A DNA stretch of 64,000 nt from Massilia sp. UMI-21 (GCA_015277795.1 CP063848.1:620001-684000); one strand, 5' to 3'. Positions 26,276-36,785 are shown, numbered from the stretch's first letter. The notes: generated by a model from the sequence alone, not told the origin. Program-made: numbers and translations.

Positions 26276-27979
26276 ATGATTGAATTCTTTCTCGTTTTTG
26301 CACTCGCGCTGCTGCTGGGCTGGCCGCTCGGCCGCTACCTGGCGGCCGTCATGCGCGGCGCGCCCATGGCCGGCGACGGCCTGTTCCGCTGGATCGAAGG
26401 GCCGATCTACGCACTGATCGGCACCCGTCCGGAGCAGGGGATGGGCTGGCGCGGCTATGCCGGCGCCTTCCTGCTGAGCAATGCCGTGCTGGCGGTCATC
26501 GTCTGGGGCATCCTGATGACCCAGGCCTGGCTGCCGCTCAACCCCAACGGTGCTCCCAATATGCGTTGGGACCTGGCGCTGCACACGATGGTGTCCTTCC
26601 TGACCAACACCAACCAGCAGCACTACTCGGGCCAGGCCCAGTTGTCCTACCTGGCGCACGCGGTGGCCATCGTCGGACTGCAGGTCGTCACGCCCATGAT
26701 GGGCCTGGCGGTCCTTGCCGCCACCCTGCGCGGCCTGTTCGGCGGCCGCAACGAACCGGCGGCCGGCGCGCCACGCCGGGCCGAGCCCGACATCGGCAAC
26801 TACTGGGCCGACGTGCTGCGCCCCACCGTGCGTTTCATGCTGCCGCTGTGCCTGGTCTGGTCGGTGCTGTTGACCAGCCAGGGAGTTCCGGCCACGCTGG
26901 ACGGCGGGCCGGTGCTGGCGCCGCTCGATGCGTCGGCCGGGATGAAAGAGCAGAAGATCCCCCTGGGCCCGGTCGCGCCGATGGTCGCGATCAAGCAGCT
27001 CGGCACCAACGGCGGCGGCTGGTATGGCCCCAACAGCGCGGTGCCGCTGGAGAATCCGACACCGTTTTCGAATCTGCTGGAAACGCTGGCGCTGGTGCTG
27101 GTGCCGGTCGCGGTGGCGTTCATGGTTGGTCCCTTTACTGGGCGCCGCAAGTTCGCCGGCCTGGTGGTCGGCACGATGCTGCTGATGTCGCTCGTCTCGG
27201 CCGGCTGCTCGGTATGGTCGGAAGCCTATTCGGGCAGTGCGGGCGATATCGCGCTGATGGAAGGCAAGGAAACCCGCCTGGGCGTGGCGCCGTCGGCCCT
27301 GTGGGCGGCACTGACGACCCAGACCTCGAACGGTTCGGTCAACGCCATGCACGACTCGCTGGCACCGCTCACCGGCCTGGTCCCGATCAGCAACATGCTG
27401 ATCAACGCGATCTGGGGCGGCATCGGTTGCGGTCTGCAGCAATACCTCGCCTACCTGCTGCTGGCGGTGTTCATCGCCGGGCTGATGACCGGCCGCACGC
27501 CGGAACTGTTCGGCCGCAAGATCGAGGCGCCCGAGGTCAAGCTGCTGGGCGTGCTGGTGCTGCTGCAGCCGCTGGTGCTGCTGGGCCTGACGGCGCTCAC
27601 GCTGGCCGTGCCTTCCCTGACCGGCAACTCGAATCCGGCCTTCCACGGCATCAGCCAGGTGTTCTACGAGTATGTCTCGGCATTTGCCAACAACGGCTCC
27701 GGTTTCGAAGGACTGGGCGATGCGACCGTCTGGTGGAACCTCAGCTGCAGCGTCGTGCTGGCCGCCGGCCGCTACCCGGCCCTGATCATCCCGCTGGCGA
27801 TCGCCGGCATGCTCGCGGCCAAGCGCCAGGCACCGGAAACCGCAGGCAGCCTGCAGGTGGAAACGCCGACCTTCGGCCTGACCCTGATCGCGATCATCGT
27901 CATCCTCACGCTGCTGCAGTTCATGCCGGTACTGGTGCTCGGCCCGGTCGCCGACCACCTCGCGCTGATCAATCCTTAA
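26276..27979 (+). CDS. kdpA: Potassium-transporting ATPase subunit A (KdpA)
   Basis: Ion-channel-like subunit of the high-affinity KdpFABC potassium pump in the inner membrane, 567 residues as usual. About ten TM helices are visible. The four selectivity-filter loops of the superfamily are present: TNTNQQHYSG, GTNGGGWYG, TSNGSVNAMHDS and ANNGSGFEG. The start ATG 26276 has GGAG nine bases ahead. Ten bases separate it from kdpB. No kdpF is found in the 42 bases before it. Confidence 0.98.
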   Translation: MIEFFLVFALALLLGWPLGRYLAAVMRGAPMAGDGLFRWIEGPIYALIGTRPEQGMGWRGYAGAFLLSNAVLAVIVWGILMTQAWLPLNPNGAPNMRWDLALHTMVSFLTNTNQQHYSGQAQLSYLAHAVAIVGLQVVTPMMGLAVLAATLRGLFGGRNEPAAGAPRRAEPDIGNYWADVLRPTVRFMLPLCLVWSVLLTSQGVPATLDGGPVLAPLDASAGMKEQKIPLGPVAPMVAIKQLGTNGGGWYGPNSAVPLENPTPFSNLLETLALVLVPVAVAFMVGPFTGRRKFAGLVVGTMLLMSLVSAGCSVWSEAYSGSAGDIALMEGKETRLGVAPSALWAALTTQTSNGSVNAMHDSLAPLTGLVPISNMLINAIWGGIGCGLQQYLAYLLLAVFIAGLMTGRTPELFGRKIEAPEVKLLGVLVLLQPLVLLGLTALTLAVPSLTGNSNPAFHGISQVFYEYVSAFANNGSGFEGLGDATVWWNLSCSVVLAAGRYPALIIPLAIAGMLAAKRQAPETAGSLQVETPTFGLTLIAIIVILTLLQFMPVLVLGPVADHLALINP

Positions 27980-27988
27980 GGAATCAAC

Positions 27989-30025
27989 ATGGATGCACCA
28001 CACATTTCGCGGACCCGCCCCACCGCCGCAATGGGCAAGGGCGGCGCCGCCTGGGCGCTGGCCGAGGCCTTCGTCAAGCTCGCGCCGCAGCACATCATCA
28101 AGAACCCGGTCATGGCCGTGGTCTGGGGCGGCACCGTCCTCACCGCCGTGGCCACGCTGGCCGGGGTGGCCACGCCCGGTTTCGGCTGGAGCGTCACCGT
28201 GGTCCTGTTCCTCACGGTCCTGTTCGGTAATTTCGCCGAAGCCGTGGCCGAAGCGCGCGGTCGCGGCCAGGCCGCCTCCTTGCGGCGGGCGCGCCAGGAC
28301 CTGAGCGCGCGCCGGCTCGACGGCAGTGGGGCGGAACAGCTTGTGCCGGCCGCCGCGCTGCGCCCGGGCGACACCGTCGTGGTCGAGGCAGGCCAACTGG
28401 TCCCGGCCGACGGCGAAATCGTCGAGGGCCTGGCCACCATCAACGAGGCCGCGGTGACCGGCGAATCGGCGCCGGTGCTGCGCGAAGCCGGCACCGACCG
28501 CTCGGGCGTGATCGGCGGCACCAAGGTACTGTCGGACCGCATCGTGGTCCGCGTGACGGCCGAGGCCGGCAACAGCTTCCTCGACCGCATGATCGCCCTG
28601 GTCGAAGGCTCGAGCCGCCAGAAGACGCCGAACGAGGTCGCGCTCGGCCTGCTGCTGGCCGTCATGACCCTGAGCTTCGTCATCGTCGTGGCGACGCTGC
28701 CCTTCATCGGCGCCTTCGTCGGCGTGCAAATCAATGTCGTGCTGCTGGTCGCGCTGCTGGTGTGCCTGATTCCGACCACCATCGGCGGCCTGCTGCCGGC
28801 CATCGGCATCGCCGGCATGAGCCGCGCGCTGCAGGCCAATGTGCTGGCCAAGTCGGGCAAGGCGGTCGAGGTCGCGGGCGACATCGACGTGCTGCTGCTC
28901 GACAAGACCGGTACCATCACCCACGGCGACCGCCAGGCCACCGACTTCGTGGCGCTGGCCGGCATCACCGCGGCCCAGTTGCACGACGCCGCCATGCTGG
29001 CCTCGCTGGCCGACCCGACGCCGGAGGGCAAATCCATCGTCAAGCTGGCCCGGGAGCGCGGCAGCCAGCCGGTGGAGCCGAGCGGCGCGCAATTCGTCGC
29101 GTTCAGCGCCCAGACCCGCATGTCCGGCGTGGACCTGCGCGACGGCCGCGTGATCCGCAAGGGCGCGCTGGATGCCATCGTCGAGCACGTCCGACAACTC
29201 GGCGGCCAGGTGCCGGCCGAACTGTCGGCGCGCGTCGACAGGGTCGCGCGTTCCGGCGCCACCCCGCTGGTGGTGGCCGAGGGACGCCAGGTCCTGGGCG
29301 TGGTCCAGCTGTCGGACGTGGTCAAGCATGGCATCAAGGAGCGCTTCGCGCGCCTGCGCGAGATGGGCGTGCGCACCGTGATGATCACCGGGGATAACAA
29401 GCTGACCGCCGCCGCGATCGCGGCCGAAGCCGGCGTCGACGACTACGTCGCGCAAGCGCGCCCTGAGGACAAGCTGGCGCGGATTCGCGCCGAGCAGGCC
29501 CAGGGACGCCTGGTGGCGATGGTCGGCGATGGCACCAACGACGCGCCGGCGCTGGCCCAGGCCGACGTCGGCCTGGCGATGAATTCCGGCACCCAGGCCG
29601 CCAAGGAGGCCGGCAACATGGTCGACCTCGACTCGGACCCGACCAAGCTGCTGGCGGTGGTGGAAATCGGCAAGCAGCAGCTGATCACGCGCGGTGCGCT
29701 GACCACCTTCTCGCTGGCCAATGACGTCTCGAAGTATTTCGCGATCTTGCCGGCCCTGTTCGCCAGCGCATTGCCGCAGATGGGGGCGCTGAACGTGATG
29801 CAGCTCGCCAGCCCCGCCAGCGCGGTGCTGTCGGCCCTGGTTTTCAACGCCGTCATCATCCCGCTTCTGATCCCGCTGGCGCTGCGCGGTGTGCGCTTCA
29901 AGCCGGCCGGTGCGACCGAACTGCTGCGCAACAACATGCTGGTGTACGGCGCCGGCGGCATCGTCCTGCCCTTCTTCGCGATCAAGCTGATCGACATGGT
30001 CCTGGCGGCCCTGTTCACACTCTGA
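27989..30025 (+). CDS. kdpB: Potassium-transporting ATPase ATP-binding subunit (KdpB)
   Basis: P-type ATPase engine of the Kdp pump, 678 residues. It shows the actuator motif [10 protein letters not shown], the phosphorylation site D305 in [22 protein letters not shown], and the hinge [21 protein letters not shown]. Membrane helices include [21 protein letters not shown] good AAGGA precedes the ATG. It is the second gene of kdpABC, ten bases after kdpA and ten before kdpC. Confidence 0.98.
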   Translation: MDAPHISRTRPTAAMGKGGAAWALAEAFVKLAPQHIIKNPVMAVVWGGTVLTAVATLAGVATPGFGWSVTVVLFLTVLFGNFAEAVAEARGRGQAASLRRARQDLSARRLDGSGAEQLVPAAALRPGDTVVVEAGQLVPADGEIVEGLATINEAAVTGESAPVLREAGTDRSGVIGGTKVLSDRIVVRVTAEAGNSFLDRMIALVEGSSRQKTPNEVALGLLLAVMTLSFVIVVATLPFIGAFVGVQINVVLLVALLVCLIPTTIGGLLPAIGIAGMSRALQANVLAKSGKAVEVAGDIDVLLLDKTGTITHGDRQATDFVALAGITAAQLHDAAMLASLADPTPEGKSIVKLARERGSQPVEPSGAQFVAFSAQTRMSGVDLRDGRVIRKGALDAIVEHVRQLGGQVPAELSARVDRVARSGATPLVVAEGRQVLGVVQLSDVVKHGIKERFARLREMGVRTVMITGDNKLTAAAIAAEAGVDDYVAQARPEDKLARIRAEQAQGRLVAMVGDGTNDAPALAQADVGLAMNSGTQAAKEAGNMVDLDSDPTKLLAVVEIGKQQLITRGALTTFSLANDVSKYFAILPALFASALPQMGALNVMQLASPASAVLSALVFNAVIIPLLIPLALRGVRFKPAGATELLRNNMLVYGAGGIVLPFFAIKLIDMVLAALFTL

Positions 30026-30035
30026 GGAGTCTTTC

Positions 30036-30632
30036 GTGGCACATATTTCTACTTCAGCGCCGTGCGCCTGGCGCGCTGCCTTCGGCCTGGCCGCCGTGTC
30101 CCTGGCCGGCTTCGGCTTCCTGTATTCGATGGCCGGCGTCGGGCTGGGTCAGTTGCTGTATCCCGAACGCGCCGACGGCAGCATGATCGTGCATCAGGGC
30201 AAGGTACTCGGCTCGGAACTGGTGGCCCAGCCCTTCGCCGCGGCTGGCTATTTCCAGTCGCGGCCCTCGGCCGCCGGCTACGATCCGATGGGCGTCAGCG
30301 GCAGCAATGCGGCGCGCACCAACCAGGACCTGCGCAAGCGGGTCGACGAGGCCAGGGCCGCGGTCGCGGCGCGCGAGGGCGTCGATCCGGCGCAGGTGCC
30401 GAGCGACCTGGTCACGCAGTCCGGCGGCGGCATCGATCCGCACATCAGCCCGGAGGCGGCGGCGATCCAGGTCGGGCGCGTGGCGGCGGCCCGCGGCCTC
30501 GCGCCGGAGCAGGTTCAAGGGCTGGTCGCGCGGTACACCGAGGCGCCGCAGTTCGGCTTGCTCGGACAGCCGCGCGTCAAGGTGCTGCCCCTGAACCTGG
30601 CCCTCGACCGCGTGTCGGCAGGCGCGCGCTGA
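30036..30632 (+). CDS. kdpC: Potassium-transporting ATPase subunit C (KdpC)
   Basis: Single-span periplasmic-facing subunit that stabilises the KdpAB complex, 198 residues. It has one N-terminal TM helix (about 10-32), YFQSRPSAAGYDPMGVSGSN, then VPSDLVTQSGGGIDPHISPE and LGQPRVKVLPLNLAL, all family hallmarks. The start is GTG 30036 with GAGGAG ahead. Confidence 0.97.
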   Translation: MAHISTSAPCAWRAAFGLAAVSLAGFGFLYSMAGVGLGQLLYPERADGSMIVHQGKVLGSELVAQPFAAAGYFQSRPSAAGYDPMGVSGSNAARTNQDLRKRVDEARAAVAAREGVDPAQVPSDLVTQSGGGIDPHISPEAAAIQVGRVAAARGLAPEQVQGLVARYTEAPQFGLLGQPRVKVLPLNLALDRVSAGAR

Positions 30633-30692
30633 CGGCGGCAGGCAGGCCCTGCGATCTGCGGCTAAGATGGCGGGGCACAACACCAAGCGGAT

Positions 30693-33395
30693 ATGAGAAC
30701 TGAACAGGCAGATGCATTGATGGAAACGCTGCGGCGCCAGGGCGCGGGGCGCCTCACCGTGTTTCTCGGGGCGGCGCCAGGCGTGGGCAAGACCTACGCG
30801 ATGCTGGCGCGCGCGCGGGAACTGCAGCGGCAGGGCATCGACATCGTGATCGGCATCGTGGAAACCCATGGGCGCGGCGACACCCAGGCGCTGGTCGAAG
30901 GCTTGCCGCTGGTGCCGCGCCGGCAGATCGACTACCAGGGCCGGCGGCTCGACGAGATGGATCTCGACGCCATCCTGGCGCGCAGGCCGCAGGTAGTCCT
31001 GGTCGACGAACTCGCCCATCGCAACGCGCCGGGCAGCCGCCACGAGCGGCGCTGGCAGGACGTCGAGGAACTGCTCGACGCCGGCATCGACGTCGCCACC
31101 ACCGTCAACGTCCAGCATCTGGAAAGCCTCAACGACCTGGTGCACCAGATCACCGGCGTGCGCGTGAGCGAGACCGTGCCGGACGGTGTGTTCGACCGCC
31201 TGCGCGACATCCGGCTGGTGGACTTGCCGGCGCGCGAACTGATCGAGCGCCTGAACCAGGGCAAGGTCTACCTGCCGGAGCAGGCGGCCCACGCGCTGCA
31301 GGCCTTCTTTTCGCCGTCCAACCTCACCGCCCTGCGCGAGCTGGCAATGCAGACCGTCGCCGACCACGTCGATGCCGATCTGCGCCAGACCCGCGCCGCC
31401 GCGGGCCTGGCGGGCATTTCGATCCAGCGCCATGTGCTGATCGCCATCGATGGCAGGGGACAGTCCGAATACCTGGTCCGGGCCGGCAGCCGGATCGCCG
31501 AACGGCGGGGGGCGCCCTGGTCGGTGGTCACGGTCGAGACCGGAAGGACCGCCGCCAGCATGAGCGGCGCGGGCGACAGCCCGCCCGGCAGTGGGCAAGC
31601 GCAAGGGCGCCAGATGGAAATCGACCGCGCGTTCGCACTGGCCCGCAAGCTCGGCGGCGACACCGAGGTGCTGCACGGCTCGGACATCGCCGGCGCCCTG
31701 CTGGATGCGGCGGCGGCGCGCGGCGCATCGGCGATCGTGATCGGCAGGACGCGCGAACGTCCGGTGGCGCGCGTCTTCAACCGTACCCTGAGCCAGCAGT
31801 TGCTGCGGCGCGGCGCGCGGTACGAGCTGACCATCGTCAGCACGCCGCAGGCGCGCTTGCGTGCGCGTGGCGGCTATGGCCCGTCCGGCAAGCCTTGGTT
31901 GAGCCGGGGCGAACCGGTCCTGGTACTCGGCACGACCGCTGCCAGCGTCGCGGCGGCGGCACTGGGCGAGCGCTTCCTCGGCCTGAGCGACCTGTCGATG
32001 GTGTTCATCGTGGCCGTGCTGCTGGTGGCCGCACGCTCGCGGATGGCTGCGGCGGTCGTCACCGCGACCCTGTGTTTTCTGTCATATAACTTCTTCTTCA
32101 TCGAGCCGCGCTACACCTTCTTCATCGAAGCGCACCAGGGCGTGGCGACAGTGCTGCTGTTCCTGGCGGCCGCCCTGATCGCCGGCCGGCTGGCCTCGCG
32201 CCTGCGCACCCAGGTCATCGCGCTGCGCGTGGCAAATACCCACGCGACGACGATGCAGAACCTCGGCCGCGAGCTGTCCAAGGCGGCCGACCTCGGGCAG
32301 GTGATCGCCGCCGGCAACCGGCTGCTGGCGTCTGCGCTACGCGCGCAGGCCTGGATTCGGATCAGCGGCCAGGAAGGACCGACCCCGGCGAGCGGGGCGA
32401 TCGGTGAGAAGGACCGGGTCGCGGCCGACTGGTGCCAGCGCCATGGGCAGCCCAGTGGCCGGTTTACCGACACGCTCGCCAGTTCCAGCTGGTGGTTTCT
32501 TCCAGTCCAGTCGAGCGAGGAGGCGGTGGGCGTGGTGGGCCTGCGCTTTCCCGCCGAAGCACCACGCTTGAGCTTCGAACAACGCCGGCTGGCCGAACGC
32601 ATGGTCGACGATATCGGCCAGGCGGCACTGCGTGCGCGGCTGGTCGCGGATCTCGAAGCCGCCCGCGTCAGCGGCGAAACCGAGCGCCTGCGCTCGGCCC
32701 TGCTGTCGTCGGTGTCGCACGACCTGCGCTCGCCGCTGGCGTCGATGATCGGCGCCGCCGGCAGCCTGGCCAGCTACGGCGACGCGATGAGCGCCGACGA
32801 CCGCGGCAGCCTGCTCGAGACCATCCGCCTCGAAGGCGAACGCCTCGACCGCTACATCCAGAACCTGCTGGACATGACACGCCTGGGTCACCAGGGGCTG
32901 AGCCTGACGCGCGACTGGATCGGCGTCGACGAACTGATCGGCTCGGCCACGCGGCGCGTGCAGCGCTATGTCGCCGGAACCCGCTTCGTGGCCAGGCTCG
33001 CCGCCGGCATGCCACCGATCCACGTGCATCCGGCGCTGGTCGAGCAGGCGCTGTTCAACGTGCTGGAGAACGCGGCAAAGTTCTCGCCGCCAGGCGAACC
33101 GGTCCTGGTCAGGGCCGAACGCCGTGCTGACGGCCTGCTCCAGGTCGACATCTCGGACCGCGGACCCGGCATTCCGGAAAACGAGCGGCGCCGGATCTTC
33201 GACATGTTCTACAGTGTGGAGCGCGGCGACCGCGGCCGGCACGGAACAGGCCTTGGCCTGACGATCGTGCAAGGCATCATCGGCGCCCACATGGGCAGCG
33301 TGGAAGCGCTGCCCGGCCCCGACGGCGTCGGGACCACGATCCGCCTCGTCCTGCCCTGGGGTGAGCTACCACTCAGCGAGGAGACATCCGCATGA
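30693..33395 (+). CDS. kdpD: Sensor histidine kinase KdpD
   Basis: Membrane sensor of potassium limitation, 900 residues. The N-terminal KdpD domain has Walker A GAAPGVGKTYAM and LVDELAHRNAPGSRH, then NVQHLESLNDLV. A Usp-like domain follows (about 245-385, IVIGRTRERPVARVFNRTLS). Four closely spaced TM helices (about 405-505) lead to a GAF-like region, HisKA with SSVSHDLRSPLASM, and HATPase with NVLENAAKFSPPG, DRGPGIP and GTGLGLTIV. It starts 60 bases after kdpC and overlaps kdpE by four bases. Confidence 0.97.
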   Translation: MRTEQADALMETLRRQGAGRLTVFLGAAPGVGKTYAMLARARELQRQGIDIVIGIVETHGRGDTQALVEGLPLVPRRQIDYQGRRLDEMDLDAILARRPQVVLVDELAHRNAPGSRHERRWQDVEELLDAGIDVATTVNVQHLESLNDLVHQITGVRVSETVPDGVFDRLRDIRLVDLPARELIERLNQGKVYLPEQAAHALQAFFSPSNLTALRELAMQTVADHVDADLRQTRAAAGLAGISIQRHVLIAIDGRGQSEYLVRAGSRIAERRGAPWSVVTVETGRTAASMSGAGDSPPGSGQAQGRQMEIDRAFALARKLGGDTEVLHGSDIAGALLDAAAARGASAIVIGRTRERPVARVFNRTLSQQLLRRGARYELTIVSTPQARLRARGGYGPSGKPWLSRGEPVLVLGTTAASVAAAALGERFLGLSDLSMVFIVAVLLVAARSRMAAAVVTATLCFLSYNFFFIEPRYTFFIEAHQGVATVLLFLAAALIAGRLASRLRTQVIALRVANTHATTMQNLGRELSKAADLGQVIAAGNRLLASALRAQAWIRISGQEGPTPASGAIGEKDRVAADWCQRHGQPSGRFTDTLASSSWWFLPVQSSEEAVGVVGLRFPAEAPRLSFEQRRLAERMVDDIGQAALRARLVADLEAARVSGETERLRSALLSSVSHDLRSPLASMIGAAGSLASYGDAMSADDRGSLLETIRLEGERLDRYIQNLLDMTRLGHQGLSLTRDWIGVDELIGSATRRVQRYVAGTRFVARLAAGMPPIHVHPALVEQALFNVLENAAKFSPPGEPVLVRAERRADGLLQVDISDRGPGIPENERRRIFDMFYSVERGDRGRHGTGLGLTIVQGIIGAHMGSVEALPGPDGVGTTIRLVLPWGELPLSEETSA

Positions 33396-34156
33396 ATCAT
33401 GGCGACCGCAGCGCCGACCACGGCACACACTCGGTGGCGCCGGCCCGCGTGCTCGTCATCGACGACGAACCGCAGATCCGCAAGTTCATCGACATCAGCC
33501 TGCGCGCCCAGGGCTACCACACCCAGCTCGCCGACACCGGCGAGCGCGGCCTGGCGCTGCTGGCCAGCCAGGGGGCGGAACTGGTGATCCTGGATCTCGG
33601 GCTGCCCGACCGCGACGGCCAGGACGTGCTGCGCGAGCTGCGTCAATGGTCGGCCGTCCCGGTCATCGTGCTGACGGTGCGCTCCGCCGAGGAGCAAAAG
33701 GTGGCGCTGCTCGACGCCGGCGCGAACGACTACGTGACCAAGCCCTTCGGCATCGAGGAGCTGATGGCGCGCGTCCGGGCGCTGCTGCGTGGCGTCCTGA
33801 CGCGCATGGGGGGCGCCCAGGTCTATGATGACGGCGAACTGTTCATCGACCTTGCCAACCGCGAGCTGCGCATGCACGGCCAGCCGGTGTCGCTCACGCG
33901 CAAGGAGTTCGCGCTGCTGGCCCTGCTGGTACGCGAACCCGGCCGCCTGATCACCCAGCCGCAGTTGCTGCGCCAGGTCTGGGGGCCCACGCACCAGGAA
34001 GATGCGCACTACCTGCGCATCCTGGTGGGCAAGCTGCGCCACAAGCTGGGCGAGGACGCCGCCGATCCGCGCTACATCATCACCGAGCCGGGAGTAGGGC
34101 TGCGCTTCCAGTCGCGCGAGAAAACATCCCAGGCCGGCATTGGCCGTCCGGACTGA
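33392..34156 (+). CDS. kdpE: Response regulator KdpE
   Basis: OmpR/PhoB-type activator of kdp transcription, 254 residues. The receiver has VLVIDDEPQIRKFI with the acidic pair, the phosphorylation Asp in LVILDLGLPDRDG and K in YVTKPFG. The C-terminal winged helix has LTRKEFALLALLVREPGRL and HYLRILVGKLRHKLG. Its ATG overlaps the kdpD stop by four bases. Its binding site is probably the TTTACG array before the porin gene. It ends 23 bases before the convergent TMEM165-like gene. Confidence 0.97.
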   Translation: MNHGDRSADHGTHSVAPARVLVIDDEPQIRKFIDISLRAQGYHTQLADTGERGLALLASQGAELVILDLGLPDRDGQDVLRELRQWSAVPVIVLTVRSAEEQKVALLDAGANDYVTKPFGIEELMARVRALLRGVLTRMGGAQVYDDGELFIDLANRELRMHGQPVSLTRKEFALLALLVREPGRLITQPQLLRQVWGPTHQEDAHYLRILVGKLRHKLGEDAADPRYIITEPGVGLRFQSREKTSQAGIGRPD

Positions 34157-34179
34157 CGCTCCGCACCTGCGGATGCACG

Positions 34180-34755
34180 CTAGAACCCGAGCACTTCTCC
34201 TGCGCCGAGCAAGGTCGCGATGCCCAGCACCGCGAAGACCAGCGCCGCCAGGCCGTGCACCAGCCGCAAGGGCACGCGCTTGGCGATGCGCTCGCCGAAG
34301 TACACGGCCGGCACGTTGGCCAGCATCATGCCGCAGGTGGTGCCGGCCACCACCGCCGCCATCGAGGCGTAGCGCGCCGCCAGGGCGACGGTGGCCACCT
34401 GCGTCTTGTCGCCCATCTCGGCAATGAAGAAAGCGAGCAGGGTGCTCAAGAAAACACCGTAGCGAGGCAGCGGCAGCTCGCCGGCGTCGACCGCGTCGGG
34501 AACCATGGTCCAGGCGGCCATGGCGAGGAAGGACAGGCCCAGCACCCAGCGCATCGGGCCGGGGCCCAGCAGTTCGCTCACCAGGGCGCCGACGGCGGCG
34601 GCAAAGGCGTGGTTGGCGATGGTGGCGACGAAGATGCCGAACACGATCGGCAGGGGGCGCCGAAAGCGCGCCGCGAGCAGGAAGGCCAGTAACTGGGTCT
34701 TGTCGCCGATCTCGGCAAGTCCCACGATGCCGGTCGATACGAGAAAGGCGTCCAT
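34180..34755 (-). CDS. TMEM165/GDT1-family membrane transporter (probable manganese/cation exporter)
   Basis: A 191-residue inner-membrane protein with six TM helices in two repeats. Each repeat carries the signature E-x-G-D-K-T: AEIGDKTQLLAF near residue 14 and AEMGDKTQVATV in the second half. Members of this family exchange manganese or calcium for protons. The ATG at 34755 was selected because the first helix (DAFLVSTGIVGLAEIGDK) begins there; the frame is open further upstream but that text does not look like protein. I looked for a yybP-ykoY manganese riboswitch in the 173-base leader shared with the M1 peptidase gene and did not see one. Confidence 0.92.
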   Translation of the reverse strand: MDAFLVSTGIVGLAEIGDKTQLLAFLLAARFRRPLPIVFGIFVATIANHAFAAAVGALVSELLGPGPMRWVLGLSFLAMAAWTMVPDAVDAGELPLPRYGVFLSTLLAFFIAEMGDKTQVATVALAARYASMAAVVAGTTCGMMLANVPAVYFGERIAKRVPLRLVHGLAALVFAVLGIATLLGAGEVLGF

Positions 34756-34928
34756 GAAGCGGCAGCTACGGCAGATACGAAGGGCCCGATCATAGCAGAG
34801 GCGAGCGTCAATACAGCGCGCGTCCGTACCCACCTCGTGCTTTTCCCCCACCGTTGAAGATGCTATCCTGCCTGCGCCCCCGGCCCTACCAGGGCTGTTC
34901 GACGCCGTCATTCCTTCCACGAGAGACC

Positions 34929-36785
34929 ATGAAGACAAGCACCCTGCTGCGCGCCACGGCCTGCGCCTTTATCTGCCAGTGGAGCGCCTACGCGTTCGCA
35001 CTCGACCCCCTCAGCTACGCCAAATACGACCAGGTCAAGACCACGGCCCTGCACCTGGACCTGAAGGCCGACTTCACGCGCAAGACCCTGGCCGGCTACG
35101 CCGACCTGAGCCTGGACTGGCTCGACGACAAGGCCACCACGCTCGACCTCGACACCCGCGAACTGAGCATCGCCAAGATCGAGGCGCAGGATGCGGCAGG
35201 CGTGTGGAAGCCGGTCAAGTACACCCTCGACAAGCTCGATGCCGAGAAGGGCCAGGCCCTGCATATCGCGCTGCCGGGCCAGCCGGCCAAGGTGCGCATC
35301 CACTACCACACCGCGCCCACCGCGCCGGCGCTGCAGTGGCTGACCCCGAAGCAGACCATGTCGGGCAAGTACCCCTTCATGTTCAGCCAGTCGCAGCCGA
35401 TCAATGCGCGCTCCTTCATGCCGGTCCAGGACACCCCGGCGGTGCGCTTCACCTACACCGCGCGGATCCAGGCGCCGGAAGGCATGCGCGTCGTGATGAG
35501 CGCCGATGACGATCCCAAGGCGACGGGCAAGGGCGGCTGGAAGTTCAGCATGCCGCAACCGGTGCCGGCCTACCTGGTGGCGATCGGCATCGGCGAGCTG
35601 GAAGCGCGCACCCTGGGCGCCCGCACCGGCGTCTACGCCGAACCGATGCGCATCAAGGCCGCCGCCTACGAACTGGCCGACACCGAAAAAATGGTGGCCG
35701 CGGCCGAGTCGCTGTACGGCCCGTATCGCTGGGGACGCTACGACATGCTGGTGCTGCCGCCGTCCTTCCCGATCGGCGGCATGGAAAACCCGCGCCTGAC
35801 CTTCCTGACCCCCACCATGATCGCGGGCGACCGCAGCCTGGTCGACCTGATCGCGCACGAGCTGGCGCACAGCTGGTCGGGCAACCTGGTGACCAACGCC
35901 TCGTGGAAGCACTGGTGGCTCAACGAAGGTTTTACCACCTACGTCACCACCCGCATCCTCGAAAAGCTCTATGGCGAGGAAGTGGCGACCATGAACCTGC
36001 AGCTCGAGCAGGAAGAAGCGCTGGAATCGCTCAAGGACATTCCGAAGGCCAAGCAGGCCTTGCTCACGCGCGACCCGGACACCAGTTCCGAGCACTACAC
36101 CGACGAAGGCCTGGCCTACCCGAAGGGCGCCTGGTTCCTGCGCACCCTCGAGCAGCGCGCCGGCCGCGACGTCTTCGATCCCTTCCTGCGCGGCTGGTTC
36201 GACCAGCATGCCTTCCAGAGCGTGACCACCGACCAGTTCGTGCACTACCTGCGCACCAATCTGCTGGCCAAGCACCCGAAGGTCATGAGCGACGCGGAGC
36301 TGAACGAATGGCTGTACGGCACGGGCATCCCGGCCAGCGCCAAGAAGGCCGTCTCCACCCGCCTGGCCAGGCTGAACGACACCACCGCGCGCTGGCTCAA
36401 GGGCGAGCTGACGACCGCGCAGCTGCCCACCAAGGCGTGGAATGCCGCCGAGTGGATGAAGTTCTTGAACGACATCGACAACAAGGCCAATGCCGCCAAA
36501 CTGGAAGAGCTGGACAAGGCCTATGGCCTGTCGAAGACCGGCAACAATGAAGTGGCCTTCCGCTTCTACCGCGCCGCCGTCCACGCCGGCTACCGCGGCA
36601 TTCGCCCGGACCTGGAAGCCTTCCTGATGCAGGTGGGGCGCCAGAAGTTCGTGGTGCCGCTGTACGGCGCGCTGCGCGCCAATGCGCAAGACCGGGCCTG
36701 GGCCGAGCGCGTGTACAAGGCCGCGCGCGAGCGCTACCACCCGGAGACGCAGGGCAGCGTCGACAAGCAGATGAATAAACAATGA
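34929..36785 (+). CDS. Exported M1-family aminopeptidase (leukotriene A4 hydrolase-like)
   Basis: A 618-residue zinc peptidase with a signal peptide (LLRATACAFICQWSAYAFA). It has the exopeptidase motif GGMENP (283-288), the zinc site HELAH (310-314) with the downstream Glu in WWLNEGFTTY about 19 residues later, and the C-terminal helical region (about 460-618) of LTA4 hydrolase-type enzymes. The tyrosine that polarises the transition state is probably in the SSEHYTDEGLAYPKG stretch. It removes N-terminal residues from peptides in the periplasm or outside. Start ATG 34929 was chosen by signal peptide. The next gene overlaps by four bases, so both are made together. Confidence 0.94.
   Translation: MKTSTLLRATACAFICQWSAYAFALDPLSYAKYDQVKTTALHLDLKADFTRKTLAGYADLSLDWLDDKATTLDLDTRELSIAKIEAQDAAGVWKPVKYTLDKLDAEKGQALHIALPGQPAKVRIHYHTAPTAPALQWLTPKQTMSGKYPFMFSQSQPINARSFMPVQDTPAVRFTYTARIQAPEGMRVVMSADDDPKATGKGGWKFSMPQPVPAYLVAIGIGELEARTLGARTGVYAEPMRIKAAAYELADTEKMVAAAESLYGPYRWGRYDMLVLPPSFPIGGMENPRLTFLTPTMIAGDRSLVDLIAHELAHSWSGNLVTNASWKHWWLNEGFTTYVTTRILEKLYGEEVATMNLQLEQEEALESLKDIPKAKQALLTRDPDTSSEHYTDEGLAYPKGAWFLRTLEQRAGRDVFDPFLRGWFDQHAFQSVTTDQFVHYLRTNLLAKHPKVMSDAELNEWLYGTGIPASAKKAVSTRLARLNDTTARWLKGELTTAQLPTKAWNAAEWMKFLNDIDNKANAAKLEELDKAYGLSKTGNNEVAFRFYRAAVHAGYRGIRPDLEAFLMQVGRQKFVVPLYGALRANAQDRAWAERVYKAARERYHPETQGSVDKQMNKQ

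Noticed and set aside
25721..29455. Very long open frame on the minus strand opposite the porin and kdpA/kdpB
   Set aside because: It is antisense to well-recognised genes, low-complexity (His/Gln/Arg-rich) and caused by high third-position G+C; no family resemblance.
34756..34928. yybP-ykoY manganese riboswitch before the TMEM165-like gene
   Set aside because: The leader lacks the conserved loop sequences of that riboswitch family as far as I can read them.
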